From NCBI RefSeq assembly GCF_900964775.1, contig NC_041830.1, positions 13,435,501 through 13,499,500 on the forward strand: a DNA stretch of 64,000 nt. Direction: 5' to 3'. This DNA is from Scleropages formosus (taxonomy: Eukaryota > Chordata > Actinopteri > Osteoglossiformes > Osteoglossidae). Positions within the stretch are counted from its first letter, which is position 1, and each line of letters begins with the position of its first letter. Both the position numbers and the translations under genes were made by a program. The notes under the pieces were generated by a model, which had not been told where the DNA came from, did no database searches, and worked only from the letters and a program-made list of their open reading frames with translations. This document shows positions 1-11,569 of this stretch, piece by piece.

Positions 1-54
1 GGCAACAGCATCGATGCAGCAGAGGGAGGAGAATGGCAGGGGAGGTGTGCGTCT

Positions 55-141
55 GTGTGTGTGTGTGTGTGTGTGTGTGAGGGAGAGGGAGAGAGAGACA
101 GAGAGAGAGAGAGAGAGAAAGAGAGAAAGAAAGAGAGAGGG
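55..141. repeat. (GT)n/(GA)n compound microsatellite
   Basis: An uninterrupted GT run is followed directly by an interrupted GA/GAAA run. Frames read through it give only VCV and RER repeats and are not genes. Confidence 0.95.
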
Positions 142-554
142 CGAGGGAGAGAAGGGGGAGGCTATGAGGATGGGGCCAATACCCGAGGGAGACCTCCACA
201 CACACACGCACACACGCGCGCGCACACACTGACGCACGTCACACAGCCACTCCACGTTAACAGTGCTTGGTTCAAAGATATATTTTGCCGCGGGCTTCAC
301 CAGCCAGGAGAAATTAATTTCCACGCGGAAATGAGCCTGCGCTGCAGCAAGCAGGAACGGCGTTTCGAAAAACATCCCTCGTAGGTCGAGCCGAAATGTG
401 CGTCGGCTGAGCGCTCGGGCGGAACAACACGACCCATTGTTCACGCCCGCGCCGGACCTCTGTCAGCCTCTGCTGGTGGTCTGTTGCGCTGTCCCTTTAC
501 ACATAACGAGACGCAACACCAGCCCGTTACACAATGGTGACGTGGCCTCGGTGA

Positions 555-725
555 GCGGAGGGACAGCTGATCGGAGCGGGCCCTGGGTTGCGGGTTCCAC
601 TCTGGCTCGTACGTGTGGAGTTTGCATCTTCTCATATTCGAGTGGGTTTCCATCAGGTGCTCTGGTTTCCTCACACAGTCCAAAGACATGTGTTTCAGGC
701 AAAGTGGTCACTCTGCATTTCCTGA
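555..725 (+). repeat. Dispersed repeat with 'cacagtccaaagacatg' core
   Basis: Contains a gtgctctggtttcctc stretch followed by a cacagtccaaagacatg core. Related copies sit near 5625, 29760, 37480, 43565 and 59560, so this is a family present at least six times in the window. It runs into a GT microsatellite. Confidence 0.7.
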
Positions 726-728
<3 letters not shown>

Positions 729-777
<49 letters not shown>

Positions 778-787
778 GGGGGGGGGG
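729..787. repeat. (GT)n followed by a poly-G run
   Basis: About 46 bases of alternating GT are followed by an uninterrupted run of about 13 G. It directly follows the dispersed repeat and is probably its expanded tail. Confidence 0.95.
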
Positions 788-1784
788 CGGGCGTTGTGTT
801 GCTCTGCTGAGCCCATGAACAGATATCTCTAAGTAGAACAGCCATTGTAACTCACCTTGGATAAAGGTCATTCTAAATATTAATGAATAATTTCAACAGT
901 TGTTTCTTTCTGATGAAAAACATAGTGACACTTTGCTGTTTATCATGCTATATAATATAACGGGTTTTTTCCATAGTTCTATGGTTACCCACATTTCCTG
1001 TTGGTTGGGCTCAGGTGTTGCACCAGCGCCCACGAAGGCTCATCCAGGTATCTGCACCAGTGAAGACGGCTCTTCTTCGATCGGCGTCAGTCATCGGATG
1101 TGGCCACGTGCTTCCAAGTCTAGCAAGTATCCATCATGTGACTGGAGCGTGCACCAGGGGAGTATGGGGTTCAGGCCCTTAATGCAGCCTGGCACTTGAA
1201 GGAAGGCGCTGTCAGCAGCGGGGTATAAAACATAAATGAAGACAGCGAACCTGGGGAGGGGAATATTTTTGTGCATTAAAAATAAAAACATATTTATCGA
1301 AACACAGAGATTTAAAGGCAATATACAATGATGCTCTGAGATTCTCCTTTTCATCATTAGAACACATGTAGGGAAACATATGTAGCCGCCGCCCCTTTAA
1401 GGTGTGCAGCTATATATTGATGCAGAGCAGCCGCCCCTTTAAAGCACCTGAGCCTAAAGGTAACTGAATGGTGACATGATGGCATGTGTGGGAAAAAAAG
1501 AAGGGCAGGTGGGATCTATGGTCAGTGCGGTTTACTCGGAACGGGGGGACGTGTCTATAGAAAGTTTCGGCGGGTGGGGCACCTGGGAGAAATATAACAA
1601 CAGAAAACCATAGTCCTTGACCGCGGGGTCTCTGCGTTCACACAGTAAGGAAGATTTTAATAATTACAGGGTAACGACCTGGGTTTATAACCTGGTAGCT
1701 CTGTGGTAAAGAAGACATTCAGTCTGAGTACACCAGAAAAATACCCTTCTAAGTTTTAGTTAAGGAGTAAAATAAAATTTTTCT

Positions 1785-1990
1785 CCATTATCAGTAACCG
1801 CTTGTCCAGTCCAGGGTCTTGGTGGTCAGGAGCTTATAGCTATGGACCAGATGGACAGGATCCCAGTCCATCACAGGTCAATCACACACAACACGTACAC
1901 ACACGCTAAACACGAGCAGCATTCGACCGTAGACCCCGTTCACACGCTGCAGGCTCCCGGCCCCGATGGCTCCGCCCACATTTAATACAT
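1785..1990. repeat. Degenerate dispersed repeat
   Basis: Holds degraded versions of the 'cgcttgtcc...agggtc' and 'cccagtccatcacaggtc' blocks found in the SINE-like repeats at 37305 and 59560. It looks old and diverged. Confidence 0.45.
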
Positions 1991-3324
1991 AATCGTACTC
2001 AAGTTATTGCTTTTAATCCCGGGGTCAAAGAAGGACGAAGAATAGAAGCCACCGAGGGACAGCAATTCCCATCAGTAATGTGCCGAGGGGAGAAATAATG
2101 ACAGTTCCACAAATTTAATACCAGTTTTGTCATATTTTGCAGTGAAAAGGATGGGAAGCTATTCATTTAAATGCACGTTATTGCTATTTTCCTTACTGTA
2201 AGAGCTCGGAAGTGATCGATTTGCCTGGGAGGGATAAAAATTCGGACTGCGTGAGTCCAGAACGCAGACCGGATGGACTGATGACGCAGGGGCCGGAGCG
2301 ACTGTCCTGGGATTCGAACCCATACCCTCCGACCCCCACCTCGGAGAGCGCGGGGCAGCCGCCTCCTCCAGCGCATCGGTGGCCTAAATTAACCCTGGTC
2401 CTGCTGGGGCTCTTTTCAAAACGGCCTCTCGCCTGAGCTGCTCAGACAGAGAACGGACAAAAGCAGGGAGCGGCCTCGTTGCTGCGTCACACGACCTATT
2501 ACACGGCGACTCGGGTCCGAACACGGAATATCTGGGTCGGTTATGCGGCGATGCAGACGAAGCAATCGAGGAGGCTGTAGCACGTGGGTGGAAAGAGCGT
2601 CATCCTCTGTGTTCCAACCCAGAGCCAGGAGGAAAAAAAAACTGAAAGATGGAGCCTCTGCTTTGTAAAGTGCAGTCAATACGCCCCCTGCTGGAAACAA
2701 GTGGTAAATATACATCTGGAAAATGTCACATCTGATACATGTAATACAGTAATAAGGACAAAAACTATGCATATGTTTAGAAATGATGTATATATAAAAT
2801 GTTGTATAAACATTATATATAATATATATCCATAGATATAAACAGATATTTTAATATTTATACATGCATATTAGATGAAATATATTAAAGCACTCTTACT
2901 CAAGGTGCCTTGCCAAGCCTACATTGAAGACTGACTGACAGAAGCTGCAGCGGTGTTGCGTGTTAAAGAGATTCACCAGCTTGTAGTTCAGCGATGGTGT
3001 AAAATTACACCACTTGAAATGGGAGCTTTCGGCTGGTCGCGGAATATCGCACGGGGTGAACATGGTTAAAGCGTAGTGATCATGCGCACGGTAGCCATTA
3101 GTCCAGCGATGCCATTTATCATCATAAGCGATGGGAACTTCCTGGCAGTCTGGGATGAACCAAGAGTGAATAATGGGGCCACTTATCCTCTCGGTCACAA
3201 ATGGAAATATTTTGCATGGGGGGCCCTTGCTGTGCCCATGGAGGGAGACCCTGTCTTGAGCCTGCTGCACACAGCTCATGTATAGTGTACAGTACTAGCA
3301 GTGTAAGTCACCGCGGTGAATAAG

Positions 3325-3405
3325 GTGTGTGGGCTGATAACGCTACATAGAGTTCATTGGAAGTCGCTTTGGAGAAAAGTGTCTGCTAAGTGAAGTAACA
3401 TACAA
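3325..3405 (+). repeat. SINE family B, 3' end fragment
   Basis: Contains 'gtcgctttggagaaaagtg' followed by 'tctgctaagtga', the fish SINE/LINE 3' tail signature. Only the tail is present, as expected of a 5'-truncated insertion. Confidence 0.65.
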
Positions 3406-4266
3406 GAGTCATGCCTATACCATAGTGCAGCGGGAGCTGGAATTTTCTATTCGTGACCACCGGGACAGCGGTGGCTGTATGACTGAGCAGCGGGGCACGG
3501 CGGCAAGATCCACTCGAACGCGCTCTCAGCACAATGGGGGGAGGAGCTGACCGACAGCCAGCGACCAGAGCCAGAGTGGAAAAGTAGGCAGCTCCGACAC
3601 GGGTCACGCCGCCGACCAATGGACGACCGGCGCGGCGCCCGGGAGCGGCCGAGTCCCCGTCCTCAAACGGTCCGTTTCCAGAGCGAGTGCGAAACCCTCG
3701 GGCGACGTTCCCCGTATCGGCTCACGGCGACCCCAGCGGGGGCCAGCTTCCCCACGTCCACTCGCCCTCTCCGCTGCTGGGGCAAAAACACACATAATGC
3801 AGAAAGCACCGAGATGAGAAAACGCTGTTCCCCATCCCACTTTGTACGTCCCGTGCGGAATCCCCTTTTTTTTTTTACTATCGGACATAAAGTCGTACTT
3901 TCGTTGCCTGCTGCGACCAAATATCACACACCTTGCTTTCACCGCCATTCACATGTCTCATGTTTCTCTCGGCAGCGGCTGCAACTTATCAGCGGCCGTG
4001 CGAAGGCGGGAGCCACAGCAGAGGGAAGGCCGAGCGCCGGCTGAAGGCATCGCGTCTCGAACATGTTTTCCAGCCTCTTGGAGTCTTTCTCTGCGAGATG
4101 TGATGGAGTGGAATTTCAGTCTTAAGATGTACTGCGTTCTGTAGGGGAGATTACCGTGGTGGAAGGAGACCGCGGTCCGCGGGGGCCCGATGGACACCTG
4201 TGACGACACCTGCATCTCACTCGGGATCTCCGTCAAACAGAGGACCGGGGCAAAGGGAACGGGGAC

Positions 4267-4484
4267 ACCAGGGGGCGTAGTGGTTCGAGGCTTTGACTTA
4301 CAAGCGAAGGACGACGGCTTGAATCCCCCTCCTGCTGTAGTACCGCATACCAGGAGGTACGTACCACGAATTGATACAGTAAAAATTGCGCAGCTGGATA
4401 AGTGGGTGAACGGTAAGTAAGTAGTCAGCGATTATAAGTCGCCTTGTAGGACAGAGACAGCTTTAAGAATAAGTGAATAATAAT
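4267..4484 (+). repeat. SINE family B copy with (ATG)n tail
   Basis: Begins with an A-box-like 'ggcgtagtggttcgag' region and continues with 'cctcctgctgtagtaccgc', 'gatacagtaaaaatt' and a degraded 3' tail. An ATG trinucleotide run (about 4484-4503) follows it. Better preserved relatives lie at 29405 and 32430. Confidence 0.7.
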
Positions 4485-5038
4485 GATGATGATGATGATG
4501 ATGATCTTGCACTTTCAGTGATCCGGATGGTGGAGGAACGTGAGAGGAAAACGTCGCGGATCCGGGGGCCTCCAGCAGTCCAAACGGACGGAGCCCTTTG
4601 AGGAAATTTCACGCTATGTAAATACGCCCGTCTGTGTTTTTCACTAAAGATTACAGACACGGCGCTGATAATCCACGTGGGCCCCGAGATGCCAAATTTG
4701 GTCTTGCTGTTGATCTGGCTCTTCTCAGTGGCGGGAGTGGAACTCCACCACAGTTCAAAGGCCACCCTGAGGGGCATAACAGGGCCGTACATATTTACCG
4801 GAGCGTCTAATTATTGACTGCTCCGCGCCGGGGGTTCGGGAAGCTGGTCATAGTCCTTGGTCTCACATGTGTCCCGAACTGGAAAGAACCGCATTTCCCT
4901 GAACTGTGTGTCAACACTGTGACACAACAGGACGCAACACTTCACGCTGCGTTTGCGTTTATAGAGTAATTCACTCCATCAGCCCATGACTAAGAAGTCA
5001 TTGGACTGGAGGCCGAATTAATTGTTGGATGAACGTGG

Positions 5039-5235
5039 GGTGCGGTGGTGCAGTGGGTTGGACCTGGTCCTGTTCTCTTGTGGGTCTGGGGTTCGAGTCC
5101 TGCTTGGGGTGCCTTGCGGTGGACTGGCGTCCCGTCCTGGGTGTGTCCTCTCCGGCCTTCTGCCCTGTGTTGCCGGGTAGGCTCCGGTTCCCTGCAACCC
5201 CGTATGGGACAAGCGGTTCAGAAAGTGTATGTGTG
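5039..5235 (+). repeat. tRNA-derived SINE, family A, copy 1
   Basis: Has a box A-like 'tggtgcagtggg' and a box B-like 'ggttcgagtcc' near the 5' end. The body shares 'ggcgtcccgtcctgggtgtg' and 'taggctccggttccc' with the other copies, and the tail is GT-rich. It is flanked by the direct repeat tgaacgtgg (5030-5038 and 5236-5244), a target-site duplication. Confidence 0.9.
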
Positions 5236-5624
5236 TGAACGTGGAAGACACTGGATCGGTGGAGTCCAACATGCAGCTTGAGCGCTGCGTGCAAGTAAAG
5301 CGATTAATATATACTATGCCTCCCACAGATACGTAAATAATTTCTAGTGAATCACTTGGTAACACAGTTCCGGCTGGAACACACACATCTGAACTCACCA
5401 CACCGAAATTAAACACAATAAATTATTTTTTTTTCCAGTTTAGACATTTCAGATTCGGTGTGCTGCTTACCACGATTTTTACACGCGTGCCCCTCGGACC
5501 CGTTTGCAATAACGATTTACGCACCTGCTTGTGTGACAAACACGGCTAATCAGACGCAGCTGTGATGTCGTTGAACTGTTACTCGCAAGATTGTCCTCTT
5601 TGGATAAACGTGATCCGCATGGAT

Positions 5625-5795
5625 GTGGATCTGTGTGTGTCTTTGGGCTGTGGGAGGAAACCAGAGCACCTGAAGGAAACCCGCGCAAACGCGGGGTGAA
5701 GAGAACAGAGCTGCGCAGAGACTGAGCCCGTCTCGAACCCAAGTCCAGATCTTCACCCCAGGAGCGCAACCCTTCGGCACACGCCGGTGCGATTT
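5625..5795 (-). repeat. Dispersed repeat ('cacagtccaaagacatg' family), degraded
   Basis: Reads in reverse as a degraded copy of the family: 'gtttcctcccacagcccaaa' and a preceding 'gggtttccttcaggtgctct' block. It also has a 'gttcgagacgg' box B-like remnant. Confidence 0.6.
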
Positions 5796-6183
5796 ACCAT
5801 TTTATGTTGCAGTCGTACTTTTAGCCCAGAGATCCTCCGTTTAACTAGGGAGTCCAGTTTACACCCTTAGAAACAGTAGACACAGTTGCCATGCGGCTGC
5901 ACCGTAAGGATGTGTGTTCATAGGAGTGATGAATCTTCCTCATCACTTAAACAGCCTGTTCACCAGATCCTGGGGACAGAAAACAAACAGCGGGTGACAG
6001 ATTACCGCACCGGTATGGTAATTTCCAGTGCTTCTCCATACTCCAGCTTGAACACCGATTTAAGGGATATTCAATTAAGTTTTAAAATAAAGGCAAAAAG
6101 ATATACAGAAATTTAGGAATGGCTTGGTTGACTGCAAAGCATTTTGGGAAATTTGTAAAAAAAATGATACATTGTAAAAACTC

Positions 6184-6400
6184 GCGGTGGTGTGGTGGCG
6201 CAGTGGGTTGGGCTGCAGTCCTGCTCTCCGGTGGGTCTGGGGTTCGAGTCCCGCTTGGGGTGCCTTGCGGCGGACTGGCGTCCCGTCCTGGGTGTGTCCC
6301 CTCCCCCTCCGGCCTTACGCCCTGTGTTACCGGGTAGGCTCCGGTTCCCCGTGACCCCGTATGGGACGAGTGGTTCTGAAAATGTGTGTGTGTGTGTGTG
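6184..6400 (+). repeat. tRNA-derived SINE, family A, copy 2
   Basis: Box A 'tggcgcagtggg' and box B 'ggttcgagtcc' are intact and the tail is a pure TG run. It is flanked by an exact 11-bp duplication, tgtaaaaactc (6173-6183 and 6401-6411). The perfect duplication suggests a young insertion. Confidence 0.93.
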
Positions 6401-6531
6401 TGTAAAAACTCACATTTTGATTTTTTTCAAAAAAAAAAAAACAAATATAGACCCGTTACTCAGGCTCAGTAAGCACTCAGGAAGATATCGTAGCCTATTC
6501 GCTTTCCATGAAGCCCCTCCCACCAACAGAG

Positions 6532-6538
<7 letters not shown>

Positions 6539-6572
<34 letters not shown>
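6539..6572. repeat. (GT)n microsatellite
   Basis: A run of about 17 GT units in intergenic DNA. Confidence 0.95.
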
Positions 6573-6574
<2 letters not shown>

Positions 6575-6861
6575 ACATGCAACCTCTTTGTTCTGCCCTC
6601 AGCCAATCACTTCCCTCGCCCGAGTATAGACCCCTCTCTCGCCCCTCCACAGTCCTAGAATAAGTAAACATTGATAGGGCGCCTATCTCACCTCCCGCAT
6701 AACGTCCCAAACCTTCCCACCTGTCCATTCCAGATATGATCAATCGAATTCATAACGCTTTTCTTAATCCTGCCCACATTATTCATTCATAGCCACCGAG
6801 TTTGGGATTTGAACCGATACAGAGGTGGAATGTACTTTTACTGACTGACGTCTTTTTGTGG

Positions 6862-7069
6862 GATGGGGGGTGCGGTAGCGCAGTGGCGCAGTGGGTTGGA
6901 CCACAGTCCTGCCGTCCAGTGGGTCTGGGGTTTGAGTCCTGCTTGGGGTACCTTGCGACGGACTGGCGTCCCGTCCTGGGTGTGTCCCCTCCCCCTCCGG
7001 CCTTCCGCCCTGTGTTGCCAGGTAGGCTCCGGTTCCCCGTGGCCCCATATGGGACAAGCGTCTCTGAAA

Positions 7070-7119
<50 letters not shown>
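6862..7119 (+). repeat. tRNA-derived SINE, family A, copy 3
   Basis: Box A is duplicated locally ('agcgcagtggcgcagtggg'), box B is 'ggtttgagtcc', and the tail has grown into a TG run of about 50 bases. It is flanked by gtctttttgtgg (6850-6861) and gtcttttcgtgg (7120-7131), a 12-bp duplication with one mismatch. Confidence 0.92.
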
Positions 7120-7122
<3 letters not shown>

Positions 7123-7795
7123 TTTTCGTGGCGACGCCGTTTGTCGACGCTCACAGGCAGCAGCAACGTAATCTATAAATCCCGCAGTCAAACGCACGTT
7201 GAACATGTTTCATAACTCACTACTAGGCTGACAGATAATGACATTGTACCGCGTTGATCACCGCTACGTACTCGGTCGGGCCTTCTCTTCCCGGTCTCCT
7301 TTATCTGCAGCCTGATGGACCAAAGACAGTACTTTTAAATCCAACACTGCCCACAATGCACTCAATACACAGCTCACGTGTGTTGCCACCTAATATTCAT
7401 AAGCACATTGGCCCTAATATTCATAACCTTTATTCAGCTGATACCCTCCGTCGGGTGGCTTGCAGTGTTGCACTGCTCATCAGAATTATTAACATTAAAA
7501 TGATGCACCTATTTATACAGCACGGTGGTATTGTCACTGTATCAGTTCATGGTAAGGTCTTCGATCGACTCCAGCCTGGGTGCTACAGCAGAAGGGGGAT
7601 GTGAACCCAGAACCGAAAGGGCCGCAATCCATAAAGGTAAACGTTTGTCCGGATGCATCGATCATTTTCAAAGCAACGCAACAACAGGCTTTTGTGTGAG
7701 AGGTTTCGGGATATTGGTTGCGCTCCACCGGGCGTTCGCTCCTTTTTTTCCTTCACGCTTCAGCAACACCGTCGCCCCCCGATACATGATCGCCG

Positions 7796-7942
7796 GCGAT
7801 ATTTAAAGACAGTGCTGCGCGTCAGATGACGTAAACTTCTGCGCGCGCTCGAGGTCAAAGACCCGTCCGTCTTAAAAAGTTCTCCACACGGCCGAACTGG
7901 GAGAGAAGCTGCGACCCCGCGATCCGCGGAGCCTCCGACGCG

Positions 7943-7973
<31 letters not shown>

Positions 7974-7991
7974 AGCGCGCGCGCAGCCATC
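7796..7991 (+). promoter_or_regulatory. agxt: agxt promoter and 5' UTR
   Basis: A TATA-like 'gatatttaaag' lies at about 7798-7808, roughly 190 bases before the start codon. The GC-rich leader contains a (CGAGCC)n run at about 7943-7972, followed by a short 'gcgcgcgc' stretch. The transcription start is inferred, not seen. Confidence 0.5.
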
Positions 7992-10903
7992 ATGTCCCTG
8001 ATGAAGACGAGGTCTGTGCTCCGCAGGTGCGCGTTCCTGGCGCACCGGCAGCACCTCGCGCTCGACAGCGCCCTGCCCTCCGGGATCGCGCCCGGTGCGG
8101 CGGCGCGCCTCCGCCGCTGCGCGTCCTCCTCGGTGTCCATCCCGCCGCCGCGGTGCCTCCTCGGACCCCTCGAGGCTCCGCTCCGGTACATGTTCGGACC
8201 CGGACCGTCCAACGTGCCTCCGCGCATCCTGGCGGCGGGGGGGCGACCGATCATCGGGCACATGCACGAGGAAATGTTCGAGGTAAAGGACGAGTGCCAT
8301 GGCATTATTTACTCCGCCGTTTACGCCAGTCCGGGCGCGCCGTGGAGCTGCGGGTTCACGCGCTTTTACGCACGAGCCGAATTCACTGAATCCGTGAAAG
8401 ACACGGTGCCAAACACGAGCCGTGGACGCAGCAGGTAACTGTGCCGCGTAAACTAATTATTAATATTACTCGATTCTTCCTGCCATTCGTTCCGCGTCTG
8501 GCGCTCATTTATTTATCATGTATTCATCATGTGTGGCACGTTCCGCGCGCACCGCCTGCGCCTCGCGCCTCGCGCATCGCGCCTCCCTCGCGGTGCAGCT
8601 CGCGTGGGAATGTCCACCAGCGACCCTTTGCTGCACTCGTACTGCCGCCTCTGCCGGCGGAAAAACGGAGTTAAAGCGACTCGTTCGCTTCTCTGCTTCC
8701 ACTGACTTAACGCCTCGCTGAATTTGCTCCGAAGTGGGGATAATTTACAGTGATTTTTACCGCGTTTGCACTCGAACTTGTTGCGTCTCCTGCTCCAGAT
8801 CATGGATGACATCAAGCAGGGAATCCAGTACGCGTTCCAGACGCAGAACAACATGACGATCGCCGCGAGCGGCTCGGGACACACGGCCATGGAGTGCGCG
8901 CTCTTCAACTGCGTGGAGCCCGGGGAGCCCGTGCTCGTGGCCATCAACGGCATCTGGGGGGAGCGCGTGGCCGAGATCGCGCGCAGGATCGGTACGTCCC
9001 ACCTCGACCCAGTCCCATGCAGCGCGGACTGAGCGGTGCGGCCGGAGGGGGGCGTGCTGGTTAAGGGCGCTGTCCCCCTCCCCCATCTGAAGGTCCCCAG
9101 TCGGAATCCCATTCCTCCTGCGCGCCCCTGTTCCAGGTACTGACCCCCTACGTCTGTCTGTGTGCTCCCGATAGGTGCTGACGTCAAAACCTTGGTCAAA
9201 ACTCCTGGAGGCTATTTCACCAATGAAGAAATCGAGCAGGTAACTTTTTCTGCGGGTCCGTCGCGTAGCAGCGGGTGGTTTTGCACTGTGTACCATATAA
9301 CTTTTTATCGTGACATTTCAGAGTTTCCCATCATTTGCACTGGACAGCTCATTCCTCCACCCAACATGCAAAAATGTTCCTCTCTGAAGGAATGACAAGA
9401 ACTTAATAAGGGATAATTAGATCATCCTAGCTGTGAAATTTAAAAAAAAAAAAAATGTAAAAAAGGCAAATAATGCAAAGTACAGTGCGTATCTCATCGC
9501 TCGTCGTTCGAACCCATGCAGGCCCTGGCCAAACACAAGCCCGTGCTGTTTTTCCTCACGCACGGAGAGTCCTCCGCCGGCCTCGTCCACCCCATGGACG
9601 GTATCGGAGACCTGTGTCGAAAGTGAGTGTAAATCGCGGTGAGAACGTGGCGATTTCCCGCACGTCCCTCGATCGCTCACCTTGGCTCTCGCACTCCTCC
9701 TCAGGCACAACTGCTTGTTCTTAGTGGATTCGGTGGCGTCCCTCGGGGGGGCGTCGCTCTTCATGGACAAGCAGAGTGAGTCCCTGGAGGGGGGGGGTGC
9801 CCATACGGGAGGGTATGGGGACAGAACCCCCGCTCCATTATGAGCCTCCCTCACGCCCATCCTGTGTGTTGCAGATATTGATATCTTGTACACCGGCTCC
9901 CAGAAGGCTCTGAATGGCCCCCCGGGCACCGCACCCGTCTCCTTCAACGACAGAGCATGGTGAGTATCAGGGCGCACGTGCGACCAGGGCAGGAAAAGTG
10001 ATGAACCGGGTGGGAAAGTTCAGGAATGTCTGTTAAGGTAAAAGCAGCCTGTGCCGGTAGGGGTTCAGGGTTCAAGAGCAAGTCTCTACGGTCATTTGAT
10101 GGACTGTTCGGCCCCCCCCATGTTCACTTTTTGGTTTTCCTTCTCCGTCCTTGCAACTCCCAAACAGCAAAAAGATGTTCAGCAGGAAAACCAAGCCTGT
10201 GTCCTACCTGCTGGACATGACACATCTGTCCAACTACTGGGGCTGTGATGGAAAGCCGGAGAGAATGTAAGAGCACCGTATGACACCAGGTCCATGTGGT
10301 GAATTACCCAGTAGTGTCCAAATCAGAGCTATTGGGCTGCTGGGGGGGGCGGGGTGCTTATCTTTGAGGGACGCTGGGATTTCAAAAGCAGACTTTGGTT
10401 TGGATTCCTCTTCCCAGATACCACCACACTGGGCCAGTGTCGGGATTCTTTGCGCTTCGGGAGAGCCTGGCCATCTTGGCAGAGATGGTGAGGGTCCGAC
10501 AAGCGCCGTCTCAATGGGGGGGCATCGGATTAAACGCGTCGCGTCTAATGGCCGGTGTTTCAAATCTGTTCACTTACACACGATGCTGGGTGTCTGGACT
10601 GGTCACTTTTGGTTAAGGTACATTTGGTTTCGGTCCAAACCCGGTGTGTCCGTCTGCTCTCCTAGGGGCTGGAGAACTCATGGAAGCTTCACAAAGAAGT
10701 GGCAGAGTACCTGCATGAGGGCCTGGAGGGCCTGGGCCTCAAGCTCTTTGTACAGGACAAGGTGAGTCCCATCCCATAAGTCACCTGGTGGATAAATCTG
10801 ACAGTAATCTCCACATTCTCCACGCTCGTGCATTTCTGAACAGGAAACATGGTGGCAACTCAGCCATGAGCCTGTAGGGCCTCTACCTTATGGATAACGT
10901 GTG

Positions 10904-10949
<46 letters not shown>

Positions 10950-11291
10950 TCTCCACTCTACAGAACCTGAGACTCCCCTGTGTTACCACCATTGCCATCC
11001 CCGTGGGGTACAACTGGAGGGAGATCACGCAGTACGTCATGAAGCACCACCGAATGGAGATCACTGGAGGTCTAGGCCCCTCCGTGGGGATGGTGGGTCT
11101 CAGCGCCGGGGTTTCGGTGTCCTGCCGACAGCATCGCTCTGATATTTAAACATTTTAATTATTTTAATCATTGCGGCGTCTAGGTGCTGCGCGTGGGTCT
11201 CATGGGGTACAACTGCAGCAAGACCAACGCAGACAAGGTGCTGGTTGCCCTTGGCGACGCACTCAAACACTGCCACAAGAGCAAGGTGTAG
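7992..11291 (+). CDS. agxt: Alanine-glyoxylate aminotransferase, 11 exons, with mitochondrial leader
   Basis: A PLP enzyme that transaminates glyoxylate to glycine using alanine. The coding exons are 7992-8282, 8799-8991, 9175-9239, 9522-9622, 9705-9775, 9875-9959, 10168-10266, 10418-10487, 10666-10761, 10964-11092 and 11184-11291. All have GT-AG borders and together give 435 residues in frame (human 392). The PLP lysine is in [12 protein letters not shown]-like [12 protein letters not shown], about K251. Other conserved blocks are [37 protein letters not shown] and GGLGPSVG. The first about 45 residues are Arg/Ala/Ser-rich with one acidic residue and precede the part aligning to the human N-terminus, as in a mitochondrial presequence. 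The C-terminus is -SKV, not a canonical peroxisomal -SKL/-KKL. The start was chosen as the first ATG of the open exon, below a TATA-like site. dtymk follows 1 kb downstream on the same strand. Confidence 0.95.
10899..10948. repeat. (GT)n microsatellite in the last-but-one agxt intron
   Basis: A GT run that ends only about 15 bases before the exon 10 acceptor, where it may act as part of the polypyrimidine/branch region. Confidence 0.9.
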
Positions 11292-11569
11292 ATCCCCATT
11301 GCCACGTTGGTGCCCCGCTACTCCAGCCAGACTACAACCGCCACGTGTACTTCGCCGAATGTAAAGCATCGGCACAAGAGATCAACACAGGGAGTTTCTT
11401 GAAGATGAATGTCACTTCTATTTACACGGACTAAGGACCTCATTCAGATTTAAAATAAAAAAAAAACTACAAAACAGCACCAGACATAACAACATAGTCA
11501 GTCTGGACATGTCTCGGAGTTTTAACTTGTAAACTTCTTTGTATTTCTCCAACAATTTAATAAATAAAT
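11292..11569 (+). terminator. agxt: agxt 3' UTR with polyadenylation signal
   Basis: An AATAAA lies at 11559-11564 within an overlapping 'aataaataaataa' run, and an earlier A-rich candidate lies near 11451. Neither cleavage site is directly visible. Confidence 0.6.

Larger units (their letters stand above)
1..7795. other. Intergenic, repeat-rich DNA upstream of agxt
   Basis: I recognise no gene here. Open frames are short and mostly run through GT/GA microsatellites or SINEs. The longest non-repeat frame (127 codons, minus strand, 2896-3279) has no family resemblance I know. The stretch holds several SINEs, dispersed repeats and microsatellites listed separately. A CpG-rich patch near 3470-3760 contains a CCAAT motif (about 3613) and could be a distant promoter or an unannotated first exon, but nothing spliced to it could be identified. 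Confidence 0.6.

Noticed and set aside
55-832. Open frames through the GT/GA and GT/G runs
   Set aside because: They translate to VCV/RER/THT repeats produced by the microsatellites and have no codon or family signal.
2896-3279. 127-codon minus-strand frame
   Set aside because: No recognisable domain, no splice context and no neighbour relation. It could be a relic of an unknown repeat, but I cannot support a gene.
5036-5110. tRNA gene, because of A and B box matches in the SINEs
   Set aside because: The folds and lengths are not tRNA-like. The copies have SINE bodies, tails and target duplications.
7760-8305. Long minus-strand frames over agxt exon 1
   Set aside because: They are shadows of the GC-rich first exon on the opposite strand.
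9417-9977. 186-codon minus-strand frame
   Set aside because: It is antisense to agxt exons 4-6 and their introns. The plus-strand reading is clearly AGXT.
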